Shown here in pieces: positions 1 through 8,257 of a stretch of DNA of 64,000 nt. Under the pieces are notes generated by a model. The model was not told where the DNA came from and did no database searches. It saw only the letters and a list, made by a program, of their open reading frames with translations. This DNA comes from Autumnicola psychrophila (lineage in GTDB: Bacteria; Bacteroidota; Bacteroidia; Flavobacteriales; Flavobacteriaceae), in assembly GCF_031846645.1 (NCBI RefSeq), contig NZ_JAVRHN010000003.1:1-64000 (forward strand), written 5' to 3'. How positions within the stretch are numbered: the stretch's first letter is position 1; each line of letters begins with the position of its first letter. The position numbers and the translations under genes were made by a program.

Positions 1-50
1 TTTACAACGGCGGAAGCTGGAAGAGCCTTAATAATAAAATTGGATCATGA
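1..50 (+). CDS. C-terminal end of a rhodanese-like protein (partial)
   Basis: In frame 3 the left edge reads YNGGSWKSLNNKIGS and then TGA at 48-50. The 'NGGSW' ending resembles the C-terminus of single-domain rhodaneses, which move sulfane sulfur. The stop overlaps the ATG of the next gene as ATGA, so the two are translationally coupled. Rhodanese beside a DUF2892/YgaP-type membrane protein is a common bacterial pair. Only 15 residues are visible, so the family call is inference from motif and neighbour. Confidence 0.45.
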   Translation, partial: YNGGSWKSLNNKIGS

Positions 51-265
51 TCAACAGGGTTTTTAGCAATTGGACCTTGATACGCGCTGCCTATCTTTTA
101 ATTGGAGTATGGGTAATTGTACAAAGCGCTTTGGAGGGTCAGTTGATCGATCTTATTCTTGGCGCCTGGCCGGCTGCAATGGGATTATTTGCATTTGGTT
201 GTGCATATGGAAATTGCTCCACAGGAACCTGCGAGGTCAAATCTGATACAAATCATAAAAATTAA
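47..265 (+). CDS. DUF2892 / YgaP-type inner membrane protein
   Basis: A 72-residue protein with two hydrophobic segments (about residues 12-30 and 34-52), which fits the YgaP-like transmembrane domain (DUF2892). The C-terminal part is rich in cysteine (CAYGNCSTGTC), which could bind metal or sulfur. The ATG overlaps the stop of the upstream rhodanese-like gene. In this family the membrane hairpin accompanies rhodanese domains in sulfur or heavy-metal handling; no precise substrate is known. The nearby decayed DUF302 gene belongs to the same kind of neighbourhood. Confidence 0.75.
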   Translation: MINRVFSNWTLIRAAYLLIGVWVIVQSALEGQLIDLILGAWPAAMGLFAFGCAYGNCSTGTCEVKSDTNHKN

Positions 266-320
266 AAGTTCTCCTTTCAGTTAATTAGACTGCTTGAACA
301 CAAAATCAATAAATATAGAA

Positions 321-354
321 CCCGGATTTCTGTTGAGAATCCAGGATTTTTTTT
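321..354 (+). terminator. Rho-independent terminator
   Basis: Stem with arms GGATT (324-328) and AATCC (339-343), extended by CC/GG pairs, followed by a run of eight T. It ends the rhodanese-DUF2892 transcript. Confidence 0.75.
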
Positions 355-377
355 GTGGAATTTTAAAAAGAGGTAGA

Positions 378-768
378 TTAATTTAGCCGTTCAATCACTG
401 CTTTGAGCTTTGACCGAACCTCTTTAGCCATGTTTCATAATTCCTCATTCTCTATTGCTGTCATGGAGGCTACGAGATCTACTGCAGAAACTTCAGTTTT
501 TCCTAACTCGGTCTCCTGAACAATTACATTATATGGCAGCAGGGTACCGATCTAGTTTTCTGCGGAAATTGCTTATGCGCCATCTGCGGATTACGAGCCC
601 TAGGATCCTGTACTTCCAAAAATCAACATCCAGCTTCTTTTTAAAGTTTCCTTTACATCAATTTTGGTAAGGATTCCGAATCCTTCTTATTTTAGATCGA
701 TCCTTTGTAACTTTATCTATTGTCTCTTCAAAGGAATCGTTGAGGACTTTTAAAAATAATATATCACA
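378..768 (-). pseudogene. Decayed DUF302-family gene
   Basis: Read on the minus strand, fragments in shifting frames give LNDSFEETIDKVTK, EGFGILTKIDVKETL, KKLDVDF, NPQMAHK, AISAEN-stop-IGTLLPYNVIVQETE and VRSKLKAVIERLN-stop. Together these rebuild a complete DUF302 protein of about 128 residues (start near 768, stop at 378-380). At least three frameshifts and two stops, one of them an amber after AISAEN, break it. DUF302 proteins are small, often met beside rhodanese and thiol/metal genes, matching the neighbours at 1-265. The longest open frame on the opposite strand here (455-670) is a shadow. Confidence 0.8.
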
Positions 769-1013
769 ATTTATTTTATAGATTTACTGTTAATTAGCTT
801 CTTTATCTCCATTAAAAAAAGCAGTAGACAAAACTTCTGCATTGCGACATTTATTACTGGTAAGAGCAAAATTTTTGGATAGATTATTAAATAGTACCCA
901 ATTTGGCCGTTAAACCATAATATTCAGGTGATTTTAGAAGTTTTGGAATGTATTTCCTATAAATATAAATAGAGATAAAAATATAGCCTCTTCTGTACTT
1001 ATTCTGTACTAAG
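769..1013. other. Intergenic stretch without a recognised gene
   Basis: A+T-rich sequence between the DUF302 remnant and the tRNA terminator. No open frame, repeat or hairpin that I can support. Confidence 0.4.
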
Positions 1014-1050
1014 TAAAAAAATTAAGGCTTCCGATTTCTCGAAAGCCTTT
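1014..1050 (-). terminator. Terminator of tRNA-Met
   Basis: Downstream of the tRNA on the minus strand: arms AAGGCTT and AAGCCTT around a short loop, followed on that strand by a run of T. Confidence 0.75.
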
Positions 1051-1060
1051 ACTTTTCTAG

Positions 1061-1134
1061 TAGCGAGACCGAGATTTGAACTCGGGACCTCCGGGTTATG
1101 AATCCGACGCTCTAACCAACTGAGCTACCTCGCC
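1061..1134 (-). tRNA. tRNA-Met (anticodon CAT)
   Basis: 74-nt cloverleaf on the minus strand: acceptor GGCGAGG against TCTCGCT, D arm GCTC/GAGC, anticodon loop TTCATAA, T arm CCGAG-TTCAAAT-CTCGG, discriminator A, CCA not encoded. The acceptor has wobble pairs at its ends and the last anticodon-stem pair is A-C. CAT could also be the Ile2 precursor; Met is more likely. No island repeat is attached to it. Confidence 0.9.
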
Positions 1135-1318
1135 AAAATTCGAAAATTGCCAAATTCTACCATTAGCCTTATTTCCGAAGCGTTTACCCTCTGTGCAAAT
1201 GCGGGTGCAAATATAGAAACAATTTGAATTGGCGCAAACAATAATTTCCAAAATATTTATTTTCTTTTCTTTCTATCTTTATAATTAATATCTATATTGG
1301 CTCAAAACCAAAAAAACA

Positions 1319-1705
1319 ATGGAAGAAAAGATCAAGTACGAAATGGAATTTCCTATTCATGCTTCTCCATCTTTACTATATCAATATATCTCTACACCTT
1401 CAGGTTTGAGCGAGTGGTATGCCGATAATGTCAATTCTCGTGGAGAAATTTTTACATTTATCTGGGAAGGCAGTGAAGAAAAGGCGAAGCTGGTAAGCAA
1501 AAAGAGTGATGAACGAATCAAATTCAGGTGGCTTGAAGAAGAAGACACACCATATTATTTTGAGATAAGAATCCAGGTGGATGATATCACTAAGGACGTT
1601 TCTATTATGATAACAGATTTTGCTGAAGAAGGAGAAGTGGATGAAGGAAAAATGCTTTGGGAAAATATGATTTCAGATTTGAAACAGGTGCTTGGTTCAG
1701 TATAG
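1319..1705 (+). CDS. START-like / SRPBCC domain protein
   Basis: 128 residues with the SRPBCC (START/AHSA1-like) pattern: an N-terminal strand 'YEMEFPIHASPSLLYQYIST', then 'GLSEWYADNV', a central beta sheet with acidic tips ('FRWLEEEDTPYYFEIRI') and a closing long helix 'MLWENMISDLKQVL'. The family binds hydrophobic ligands in a deep pocket; ligand and partner are not known for this Bacteroidota subgroup. The gene is followed after 25 bp by a strong terminator that merges with the promoter of the aminotransferase gene, so the two are separate transcripts. Confidence 0.8.
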   Translation: MEEKIKYEMEFPIHASPSLLYQYISTPSGLSEWYADNVNSRGEIFTFIWEGSEEKAKLVSKKSDERIKFRWLEEEDTPYYFEIRIQVDDITKDVSIMITDFAEEGEVDEGKMLWENMISDLKQVLGSV

Positions 1706-1723
1706 TATTCCTGATTAAAATAT

Positions 1724-1731
1724 TACCTTTG
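1724..1731 (+). promoter_or_regulatory. Bacteroidetes -7 box (TACCTTTG) for the aminotransferase gene
   Basis: Perfect TAnnTTTG. No -33 TTG at the usual 17-23 bp spacing was found. The predicted start of transcription (about 7 nt downstream) lies inside the first arm of the terminator hairpin at 1731-1757. Confidence 0.5.
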
Positions 1732-1757
1732 CCCCGTTCTAAAAACGGGGCTTTTTT
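1731..1757 (+). terminator. Rho-independent terminator overlapping the next gene's leader
   Basis: GCCCCGTT (1731-1738) pairs with AACGGGGC (1744-1751), followed by six T and then directly the ATG at 1758. It ends the SRPBCC transcript and fills the whole leader of the aminotransferase gene. Confidence 0.85.
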
Positions 1758-2603
1758 ATGATCAATTTAAACGGAAACTTAGTTGGAGAAGAGGACGCAA
1801 CCCTCTCAGTTTTTAATCGTGGATTTGCTTATGGCGATTCAGTTTTTGAAACTGTTAGAGTGATAAACGGAAATATAATGTTCTGGGAAGATCATTATTT
1901 CCGGCTAATGTCTTCAATGAGAATTATGCGCATGGAAATTCCTGCTTCTTTTTCTCCGGAATTTCTAGAAGAAGAGATCCAAAACTTAGTTAAAAATAAC
2001 AATTTAGATAATTTCCCCGCCAGGGTTAAACTTGCCGTTTTTCGCGAACAGGGTGGTTTTTACAAACCCACCACCAGGGAAATAGGGTATACCATTATCG
2101 CAGAAGAACTGGAAAATTCATTTTACCTTTTAAATGATGACTCTTATGAAGTTGAGCTGTTTAAGGACCATTACATTAACAGCGGAATCCTTTCCAGCGT
2201 TAAAACCAACAACAGGGCTATAAACGTTCTTGGAAGTATTTATGCCAGTGAAAATGATTATAAAAACTGCCTGCTTTTAAATGAGAACAAAAGTGTTGTC
2301 GAAGCCTTAAACGGAAACATTTTTTTGGTGAAAAATAATGTTATAAAAACACCGCCCATTAGTGACGGTGCTCTAAACGGCATTACCCGTAAACAGCTTC
2401 TAAAAATAATAAAAGAAGTTCCGGAATTTCAATTACAGGAAACTTCGATCTCTCCTTTTGAACTTCAGAAAGCAGATGAACTGTTTATTACAAATGTTGT
2501 TGTAGGAATTCAGCCAATATCAAAATACAGGAAAAAAGAATATGCCTCTAAAGTTTCAGGAGAACTACTTTCTAAACTGAATGTAAAAGCACGACTAGGT
2601 TAG
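1758..2603 (+). CDS. Class IV PLP aminotransferase (aminodeoxychorismate lyase / BCAT-like)
   Basis: 281 residues of fold-type IV PLP enzyme. 'NRGFAYGDSVFETVRV' near residues 20-35 is the conserved N-terminal motif; the PLP lysine is in 'SVKTNNR' (about residue 147-152); 'VVEALNGNIFLV' is the conserved E-x-x-x-x-NIF segment; 'DGALNGITRKQLL' binds phosphate. This size and motif set fits 4-amino-4-deoxychorismate lyase (PabC, folate pathway) or a D-amino-acid/branched-chain transaminase; sequence alone does not decide. There is no SD sequence because the ATG follows the T-run of the upstream terminator. Its stop overlaps the convergent stop of yqgE. Confidence 0.85.
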   Translation: MINLNGNLVGEEDATLSVFNRGFAYGDSVFETVRVINGNIMFWEDHYFRLMSSMRIMRMEIPASFSPEFLEEEIQNLVKNNNLDNFPARVKLAVFREQGGFYKPTTREIGYTIIAEELENSFYLLNDDSYEVELFKDHYINSGILSSVKTNNRAINVLGSIYASENDYKNCLLLNENKSVVEALNGNIFLVKNNVIKTPPISDGALNGITRKQLLKIIKEVPEFQLQETSISPFELQKADELFITNVVVGIQPISKYRKKEYASKVSGELLSKLNVKARLG

Positions 2604-3160
2604 TTGTAGCTGGGATTTTCGGGTGCATTGCACCATAGGAGATATTCCCCTCCAAGCTGAAGCATTTTATCTTTCCAGAAAGAATCGTAAGGACGTTCTA
2701 TAAGACCTGTCTGATCCTCGTTTGTAGTGACGATCCAGGAATGCGAATCAAGTTCCGCATTTAATTGGTCGGCATCCCAACCGGAATATCCCAGGAAAAA
2801 TTTTATTTGGTTTTCATCAATCATTTCCCGGTTAACCAGTTCCTTAACCGCTTCAAAATTACCGCCCCAGTAAATACCATTGGCGATCTCGATACTATCA
2901 GGAATGAGATGAGGTACTTTATGTATAAAGTAAAGATTATCCTGTTCTACAGGACCACCGTTGTAAATTTTAAACGAGAACTTAAGTTCGGGAATAAGAT
3001 CCTTAAGAGTGAAATCGAGAACTTTGTTCAGAATAAATCCTACAGATCCGGTATCGGAATGATTAGCTAACAGCACCACCGATCGGTTAAATGCCACGTC
3101 CCCGATTATTGTAGGTTCTGCTACAAGCAGGTGCCCTTTGGCTGGTTTTAAAGCTATCAT
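2600..3160 (-). CDS. YqgE/AlgH family protein (UPF0301)
   Basis: 186 residues starting 'MIALKPAKGHLLVAEPTI', with 'FNRSVVLLANHSDTGSVGFILN' and 'IYNGGPVEQDNLYFIHK', then 'FFLGYSGWDADQLNAEL'. These are the signature segments of UPF0301/YqgE, a widely conserved family of unknown biochemical role. The length is normal. The 3' end overlaps the convergent aminotransferase stop by 4 bp. HU lies upstream on the same strand but a terminator separates them. Confidence 0.92.
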   Translation of the reverse strand: MIALKPAKGHLLVAEPTIIGDVAFNRSVVLLANHSDTGSVGFILNKVLDFTLKDLIPELKFSFKIYNGGPVEQDNLYFIHKVPHLIPDSIEIANGIYWGGNFEAVKELVNREMIDENQIKFFLGYSGWDADQLNAELDSHSWIVTTNEDQTGLIERPYDSFWKDKMLQLGGEYLLWCNAPENPSYN

Positions 3161-3227
3161 AATGGGTTCTTTTTAACTAATCTAAGTATTTATTTAAAAA
3201 AATCAAATGATTATGCCAATTTTCTAA

Positions 3228-3254
3228 TAAAAAAAAGCCTCCCATGGAGGCTTT
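3228..3254 (-). terminator. Terminator of the HU gene
   Basis: Arms AAAGCCTCC and GGAGGCTTT around a 3-nt loop; on the minus strand a T-run follows immediately. Confidence 0.85.
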
Positions 3255-3278
3255 GATTCTTTTTCCTAATATAAATTA

Positions 3279-3551
3279 TTAGTTAACAGCTTTTTGAAGA
3301 TCTGCTCCGGCTTTAAATTTTACTACGTTTTTAGCAGCAATTTTTATAGTTTTTCCAGTTTGCGGGTTTCTACCTTCACGAGCAGCTCTTTTTGATACAG
3401 ACCAAGATCCAAATCCTACAAGAGATACTCTATCTCCTTTTTTAAGGGATTTCTCTACATTTTCCAGGAAAGACTCTAAGGCTTTTTTAGCAGCTGCTTT
3501 TGAAATACCAGCATTTTCAGCCATTGCGTCGATTAAATCAGTTTTGTTCAT
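3279..3551 (-). CDS. HU-family DNA-binding protein
   Basis: 90 residues with the complete HU/IHF fold: 'MNKTDLIDAMAENAGISKAA' helices, 'GDRVSLVGFGSWSV' saddle strand, the DNA-binding arm with 'RNPQTGKTIKI' and the final 'VKFKAGADLQKAVN'. HU bends and compacts DNA; a homodimer is likely in Bacteroidota. It is a single-gene unit with its own terminator and a 180-bp upstream spacer. Confidence 0.96.
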   Translation of the reverse strand: MNKTDLIDAMAENAGISKAAAKKALESFLENVEKSLKKGDRVSLVGFGSWSVSKRAAREGRNPQTGKTIKIAAKNVVKFKAGADLQKAVN

Positions 3552-3732
3552 AATGTGAAATTAAAGTTGTTGGTTAAACATTCTGTTACATTGCTTTACA
3601 AATTTATATGGATTTCCCGGCCACGCAAGTAATATCAAGGGAAATGCAGTTTATTGTTAATAACTTTGGCTTTTTGTTAACAAAGAAGTCTTGCAAAAAT
3701 TGATTTTTTATGATTTCAGCAGGCATAAGGCC

Positions 3733-4680
3733 TCAGAGCATTTTTGCTTCAGAATTGAAACTGAAACCGTTTAGCAGGTCATGAATTGCCATTTTTCTCT
3801 TTCCCGGAAGTTGCATTTCACCAATTTGAAGAAAACCATCAGGTGCTGCGACTTTCAGTTTTTTATCATTTAATAATATGGTGCCCGCCGGCAATTCATG
3901 TAAATCTAATATTTTTTCCGCTTCAAAAATTTTCACCTTATATTCTTCTGAAGCATTTTGCAGGATGCTCCATGCAGCAGGATAAGGGTTTAGACCTCTT
4001 ATAAGGTTATGAATCTCTGCTACTGGTCTCTCCCAGTTAATCTTCGTATTCTCCTTTGTGAGTTTAGGTGCAGGTTTTAAATGATCATTTTCTTCCTGCA
4101 AAGTAGTTTTTACTTTATCACTTTTTATAAGTTCCAGTGTCTTCAAAATGAGATCAGCCCCACTTTCCATTAATCGGTCATGCAATACTCCTACATTTTC
4201 ATTTTCTCCAACAGATAATTGTCGTTGAAGGATCATGGCACCGGTGTCTATTTTTTCATCTATAAAAAATGTAGAAACTCCTGTTGTTTTATCGCCGTTA
4301 ATGATACTCCAGTTAATTGGAGCCGCGCCGCGATATTGGGGCAGGAGCGATGCATGTAAATTAAACGTGCCGTACTCGGGTAAAGCCCAAACAGACTTTG
4401 GCAGCATCCTAAATGCCACTACTACCTGCACATTTGGTTTGAGTTGCTGCAATTGCTGCTGGAAATCTTTGGATTGCAAATTTGTTGGTTGCAGTATCTT
4501 TAGATCCTGCTGCGATGCATATTTTTTTACGTCGCTTTGCTGAAGTTTTCTTCCCCTTCCGGCAGGACGATCTGGTGCTGTAATTACTCCGACCACGTTG
4601 TAACCGGCTTCAATAATTTTTATAAGGCTGGTCACCGCAAATTCTGGTGTACCCATAAATACGATTCTAAGGTCTCTCAT
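3733..4680 (-). CDS. fmt: Methionyl-tRNA formyltransferase
   Basis: 315 residues, the usual length. It formylates initiator Met-tRNA from 10-formyl-THF. 'RIVFMGTPEFAV' opens the Rossmann-like domain, 'FNLHASLLPQYRGAAPINW' holds the catalytic Asn-His region and SLLPxYRG signature, and 'GVSTFFIDEKIDTGAM' follows. The C-terminal OB-like domain starts near residue 210. It is the second gene of a recQ-fmt unit with a 4-bp ATGA overlap. Confidence 0.96.
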   Translation of the reverse strand: MRDLRIVFMGTPEFAVTSLIKIIEAGYNVVGVITAPDRPAGRGRKLQQSDVKKYASQQDLKILQPTNLQSKDFQQQLQQLKPNVQVVVAFRMLPKSVWALPEYGTFNLHASLLPQYRGAAPINWSIINGDKTTGVSTFFIDEKIDTGAMILQRQLSVGENENVGVLHDRLMESGADLILKTLELIKSDKVKTTLQEENDHLKPAPKLTKENTKINWERPVAEIHNLIRGLNPYPAAWSILQNASEEYKVKIFEAEKILDLHELPAGTILLNDKKLKVAAPDGFLQIGEMQLPGKRKMAIHDLLNGFSFNSEAKML

Positions 4681-6581
4681 TTCTGAATGATTTTATATTG
4701 GTTACTGCTGGTTCGCGTAATAATTCCTTTTTCGATCAACAGCTGTAGCACTTTTAAAACATTTTTCTCAGGAAAGGAAATTTTTTCTGTTAGTTCCCGG
4801 GATGACAAATCTTTTTGTTTTAAATGAAAAGCGAGTTCTTTATATATACTATTCATTTCTTTCCTGGAAAGCGGAGTGCTATGCTCAAGGCAGACAGAAC
4901 ATATCTTGCAGGGTTTTTCTGTCTTTTCTCCAAAATAGGAAAGTAATTGAATGCTTCTGCAAACCTCTTTATTATTAATATAATGAAGAACAGCTTCAAT
5001 TTTATCTTTTTTATTTTTCTGGTGTAGCCGGATATATTCCGCTACGGGATTTATAGTGGTATCGTCTTCCCGCGGAACAAGAAAAGTAACAGCAGCGTCC
5101 TGTTGGGAATGGGTGAAATCTATAACTTCATCTCTTTCCAGCTTTTTAAGAATTTCTATTGCTTTATCTTCAGGGATGGAAGCTTTCTTGCATATTGAAG
5201 CAAGACCAACATTTATCTTGTTTTCAAAAATTCCGCCATAGGTCCTCAAGATGGATTTAACAATTTTATCAGTAGCTTCATTTTCCTGAAGATAATGCGT
5301 AAGCCGATTGGCAGTCACTATAAACTGTATCTCGGTTTTCTTTTGAAATTGTTGTGAAAGTCTTATAATGCTGCAACGATCCAGCATTTGAAGCGTGTTA
5401 TAGGTTTTATGCGAATTCAGGTTATACTGGGAACAAAATTCAGAAAAGTTAAAATCAAAATTTTCATTCGCACCCTCTCCGTAGGCTATCCTGAAATAGG
5501 AATTTAGTTTTTTGTAAACCAGTTTTACATCTTCAACGTTGGGAAGATTTACCAGGAATTGATTTTTAAGTATTGGAATATCGCCGGTATTGGTAATAAT
5601 CGTCGAAACAGCCTGTCTTTCATCTCTTCCTGCGCGTCCTGCTTCCTGAAAGTAACTTTCCAGGCTTTCGGGAAGATTCAAATGGATTACCTGCCTAACA
5701 TCAGGTTTATCGATACCCATTCCAAAGGCCGTAGTGGCCACCATTATGTAAAAATCGTCCCGCAGCCATTTTTCTAGTTTGTCGGCTTTATCCTCATTCT
5801 TTAATCCGCCGTGAAAAGCTTCAGCGGTATAGCCGCTTTTCTTTAGATGGTCTGTAATTTCTATAGTCGCGTTCCTGCTACGAACATAAATAATGGCAGT
5901 TTCTTCTTTACTATTCAGGAGTTGAGATAGCCGATAAAATTTATCTTCAGCATTCAGAACGTTGTAGGCAATATTTTCCCTCTCAAAAGAACGTTTTATT
6001 ACCTGAGCTTCTGGCATCAGCAGTTCTGTCTTCATATCTTCTATCACTTCTGCAGTGGCAGTGGCGGTTAAGGCTACAAAAGGAACTTCGGGTTGAATGT
6101 CCCGCAAAATGGCAATATTTCTGTAAGCCGGTCTAAAATCGTGACCCCATTGGGAAATACAGTGCGCTTCATCTATGGCAATAAGGTTAACATGCATCTG
6201 CCTGATGCGCTCCTGGACAAGATCCTGCTGCAAACGTTCTGGTGAGAGGTACAGGAATTTATAATTTCCATAGATGCAGTTGTCCAGGTTTTTATCCAGA
6301 TCGTTATAGCGCATACCGCCGGTGAGGGCCATAGCCTTAATGTTCTTGGCCTGTAGCGCGTTTACCTGGTCGTTTATAAGTGCAATTAAAGGTGAAACCA
6401 CAATGCAAATCCCTTCCTGCATAAGTGCGGGAATTTGAAAACAAACTGATTTACCACCACCTGTGGGAAGCAGGGCAACCACATCTTCTTTGCTTAGCAG
6501 GGCTGAAATTATTGGCCATTGCTGCGGCCTGAATTCTGAGTGCCCCCAGAACTTCTGTAGTATATGTTGTGCTTCCTGCAA
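4677..6581 (-). CDS. recQ: ATP-dependent DNA helicase RecQ
   Basis: 634 residues. Superfamily 2 helicase core: Walker A 'LLPTGGGKSVCFQIPAL' near 38-54, 'AIDEAHCISQWGHDFRPAYR' (DEAH with the RecQ aromatic-rich loop), 'ALTATAT', and motif VI 'QEAGRAGRDERQA'. A zinc-binding cysteine set ('CRSI...CKICSVC') and a winged helix follow. No clear HRDC domain is present; RecQ enzymes of this length in Bacteroidota commonly lack it. It acts in recombinational repair and fork restart. It overlaps fmt by 4 bp and lies 2 bp from the upstream ATPase gene. Confidence 0.95.
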   Translation of the reverse strand: MQEAQHILQKFWGHSEFRPQQWPIISALLSKEDVVALLPTGGGKSVCFQIPALMQEGICIVVSPLIALINDQVNALQAKNIKAMALTGGMRYNDLDKNLDNCIYGNYKFLYLSPERLQQDLVQERIRQMHVNLIAIDEAHCISQWGHDFRPAYRNIAILRDIQPEVPFVALTATATAEVIEDMKTELLMPEAQVIKRSFERENIAYNVLNAEDKFYRLSQLLNSKEETAIIYVRSRNATIEITDHLKKSGYTAEAFHGGLKNEDKADKLEKWLRDDFYIMVATTAFGMGIDKPDVRQVIHLNLPESLESYFQEAGRAGRDERQAVSTIITNTGDIPILKNQFLVNLPNVEDVKLVYKKLNSYFRIAYGEGANENFDFNFSEFCSQYNLNSHKTYNTLQMLDRCSIIRLSQQFQKKTEIQFIVTANRLTHYLQENEATDKIVKSILRTYGGIFENKINVGLASICKKASIPEDKAIEILKKLERDEVIDFTHSQQDAAVTFLVPREDDTTINPVAEYIRLHQKNKKDKIEAVLHYINNKEVCRSIQLLSYFGEKTEKPCKICSVCLEHSTPLSRKEMNSIYKELAFHLKQKDLSSRELTEKISFPEKNVLKVLQLLIEKGIITRTSSNQYKIIQK

Positions 6582-6583
6582 TT

Positions 6584-7123
6584 TTAAGATCCTAAATTAT
6601 TGAGGATAAAGTTAGCTCTTTCCTCAATACTGGCCTCAGGTACCAAAATTGGCTGGTAACCATAAGATTTATAGGTGTTATTTAGATATATGGAAATTTT
6701 GCTTGCCTGGTCAAAGGATTCATAACGCTCATTGTCACTCTTATAAATTGCTCTCCAGGGTGGCAGAATAAAGATTTTATCGTACTTATACTTACGAGAG
6801 GGCTCCACAAACTCTTCCGGATAATCCGTGCCAAGATAATCCATATATGCAGTGACATCCGGAATTCCACGGTCTATAAAAATAATTTCTGAAGGATTCT
6901 CTTCTGCTTCACGAAACTGATCAATTCGTCCCTCCATAAGTTTCCTGCTAAAAAGTAAGGGATCCTCAAGGAATAGTTGTTCAATTCCGTTTAGTTGTGC
7001 CTCGCGTATAACATCTCGTGAGATTTCATGAAGGCATTTATAATTCAGTTCTTCAAGATGATGAACGATTGAAGATTTTCCAGTACCCGGACCACCGGTG
7101 ATAATAATTTTTTTCTTTTTCAC
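6584..7123 (-). CDS. AAA_28-type P-loop ATPase/kinase-like protein
   Basis: 179 residues. Walker A 'ITGGPGTGKSSIVHHLEEL' at residues 8-26, 'IIFIDRGIPDVTAYMDYL' as a Walker B/DRG motif around 80-97, and 'FILPPWRAIYKSDNERYES' with a lid-like arginine region. This is the pattern of the AAA_28 family, small P-loop proteins related to nucleotide and adenylyl kinases; substrate unknown. It is the promoter-proximal gene of a probable ATPase-recQ-fmt transcript (2-bp gap to recQ). Confidence 0.85.
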   Translation of the reverse strand: MKKKKIIITGGPGTGKSSIVHHLEELNYKCLHEISRDVIREAQLNGIEQLFLEDPLLFSRKLMEGRIDQFREAEENPSEIIFIDRGIPDVTAYMDYLGTDYPEEFVEPSRKYKYDKIFILPPWRAIYKSDNERYESFDQASKISIYLNNTYKSYGYQPILVPEASIEERANFILNNLGS

Positions 7124-7174
7124 ACTGCAAATTTCGGTATTTGAATTTGATTATAAAAATGAAAGCATTCCTTG

Positions 7175-7182
7175 TATCTTTG
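7175..7182 (+). promoter_or_regulatory. Bacteroidetes -7 box (TATCTTTG) for the DUF493 gene
   Basis: Perfect TAnnTTTG. Its position rules out the upstream TTG at 7172 as start codon and supports the ATG at 7208. The nearest upstream TTG is 25 bp away, slightly too far for a standard -33 element. Confidence 0.65.
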
Positions 7183-7207
7183 CAATACTAAAATGAAGGG
7201 AAAAATT

Positions 7208-7498
7208 ATGAGTGAAGAGAAAAACGAAGAATTTTACGATAAATTAAAGACGCAATTACAGGATACATCCTTATGGCCATCAGAATATCTTTATAAATTT
7301 ATTGTTCCTACTAATGCAAAGGAAATAAAACAAATAGAATCGATATTTGACAATTTGGGAGCAGTAATTACTACAAAAAAATCCAAGAATGGTAAGTATA
7401 CCAGTGTTTCCATTAATGTAAGGATGAAGAATCCTGATGCCGTAATCGAGAAATATAAAGAGGTTGGAAGGGAAGTAAAAGGCGTGATTTCACTTTAA
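7208..7498 (+). CDS. DUF493 family protein
   Basis: 96 residues from the ATG at 7208 (MSEEKNEEF...), which is preceded by AAGGGA at a good distance. An open frame extends upstream to 7172 but crosses the promoter box. DUF493 proteins are small ferredoxin-like alpha/beta proteins: 'YLYKFIVPTNAKEIKQIESIFDN' followed by 'SKNGKYTSVSINVRMKNPDAVIEKYKEV'. The family has no settled function; the shape suggests a regulatory or binding role. Confidence 0.88.
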   Translation: MSEEKNEEFYDKLKTQLQDTSLWPSEYLYKFIVPTNAKEIKQIESIFDNLGAVITTKKSKNGKYTSVSINVRMKNPDAVIEKYKEVGREVKGVISL

Positions 7499-7609
7499 AA
7501 TCATCAGGCAAATAAAAGCAAGTTATTTACTGTCTTTCCTGAATTAAATTTAGTATTTTGCAAACGTTTAAAACTTCTGCAATTTTTTATTACCTTATAA
7601 ATTTCAAAT

Positions 7610-8242
7610 TTGACAAACGCATTAGAATATAACTCTGAAAGGAGCCAATTAATTATTCCTGAATACGGTCGCCATTTGCAAAAAATGGTTGAACACGCCG
7701 TAGAGATTGAAGACGATAAAGAGCGCAACAAAGTCGCCCGATCCATTATTGCGGTTATGGGTAACATGAATCCGCATCTAAGGGATGTACCCGATTTTCA
7801 GCATAAATTGTGGGATCAGTTATTTATTATCAGTGATTTTAAATTGGATGTAGAGTCACCTTTTCCCAAGCCTTCCAGAGAAATATTGGAAGAGCGACCA
7901 GAACCTTTAGCGTATCCTCAAAATTTCCCGAAGTATCGTTTCTACGGAAATAATATTAAGCGGATGATAGACGAAGCCAAGGAGTATGATGAAGGTCCAT
8001 TAAAAGATGCTTTGGTTTTTACTATTGCCAACCATATGAAAAAATCCTTTCTTAACTGGAACAGGGATACGGTTGACGATAATGTTATTTTTGAACATCT
8101 AAAGGAGCTTAGCGGCGGGGAATTGAATCTGAAAAACTCTGACGAGGATCTTAGTGATTCTTCCAATCTACTGCGCGGAAGAAAGAAAAGCACAAAGAGC
8201 AATTCTAAAAAACCAACTAAAAAGGGCCGTAAACGCTATTAA
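7610..8242 (+). CDS. DUF4290 family protein
   Basis: 210 residues from a TTG codon (TNALEYNSERSQLIIPEYG...). The 'LEYN...LIIPEYGRHLQKMVEHAV' start and 'NMNPHLRDVPDFQHKLWDQLF' are the conserved DUF4290 segments, a family restricted to Bacteroidota. The C-terminus is very basic (RGRKKSTKSNSKKPTKKGRKRY), suggesting nucleic-acid or membrane contact. It sits 15 bp before murA, an arrangement usual in this phylum, so a link with cell-wall synthesis or division is plausible but unproven. Confidence 0.88.
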   Translation: MTNALEYNSERSQLIIPEYGRHLQKMVEHAVEIEDDKERNKVARSIIAVMGNMNPHLRDVPDFQHKLWDQLFIISDFKLDVESPFPKPSREILEERPEPLAYPQNFPKYRFYGNNIKRMIDEAKEYDEGPLKDALVFTIANHMKKSFLNWNRDTVDDNVIFEHLKELSGGELNLKNSDEDLSDSSNLLRGRKKSTKSNSKKPTKKGRKRY

Positions 8243-8257
8243 AATCGATAATTATAC

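Noticed and set aside
455..670. Open frame on the plus strand
   Set aside because: It lies opposite the DUF302 remnant; its codons make no protein-like pattern.
1061..1134. tRNA-Met as island target
   Set aside because: The tRNA is 10 kb from the island end and its 3' part is not repeated at 45.9 kb.
2765..3070. Plus-strand open frame inside yqgE
   Set aside because: Shadow of a well-conserved gene on the other strand.
7942..8202. Minus-strand open frame in the DUF4290 gene
   Set aside because: Shadow; the basic tail of DUF4290 creates it.
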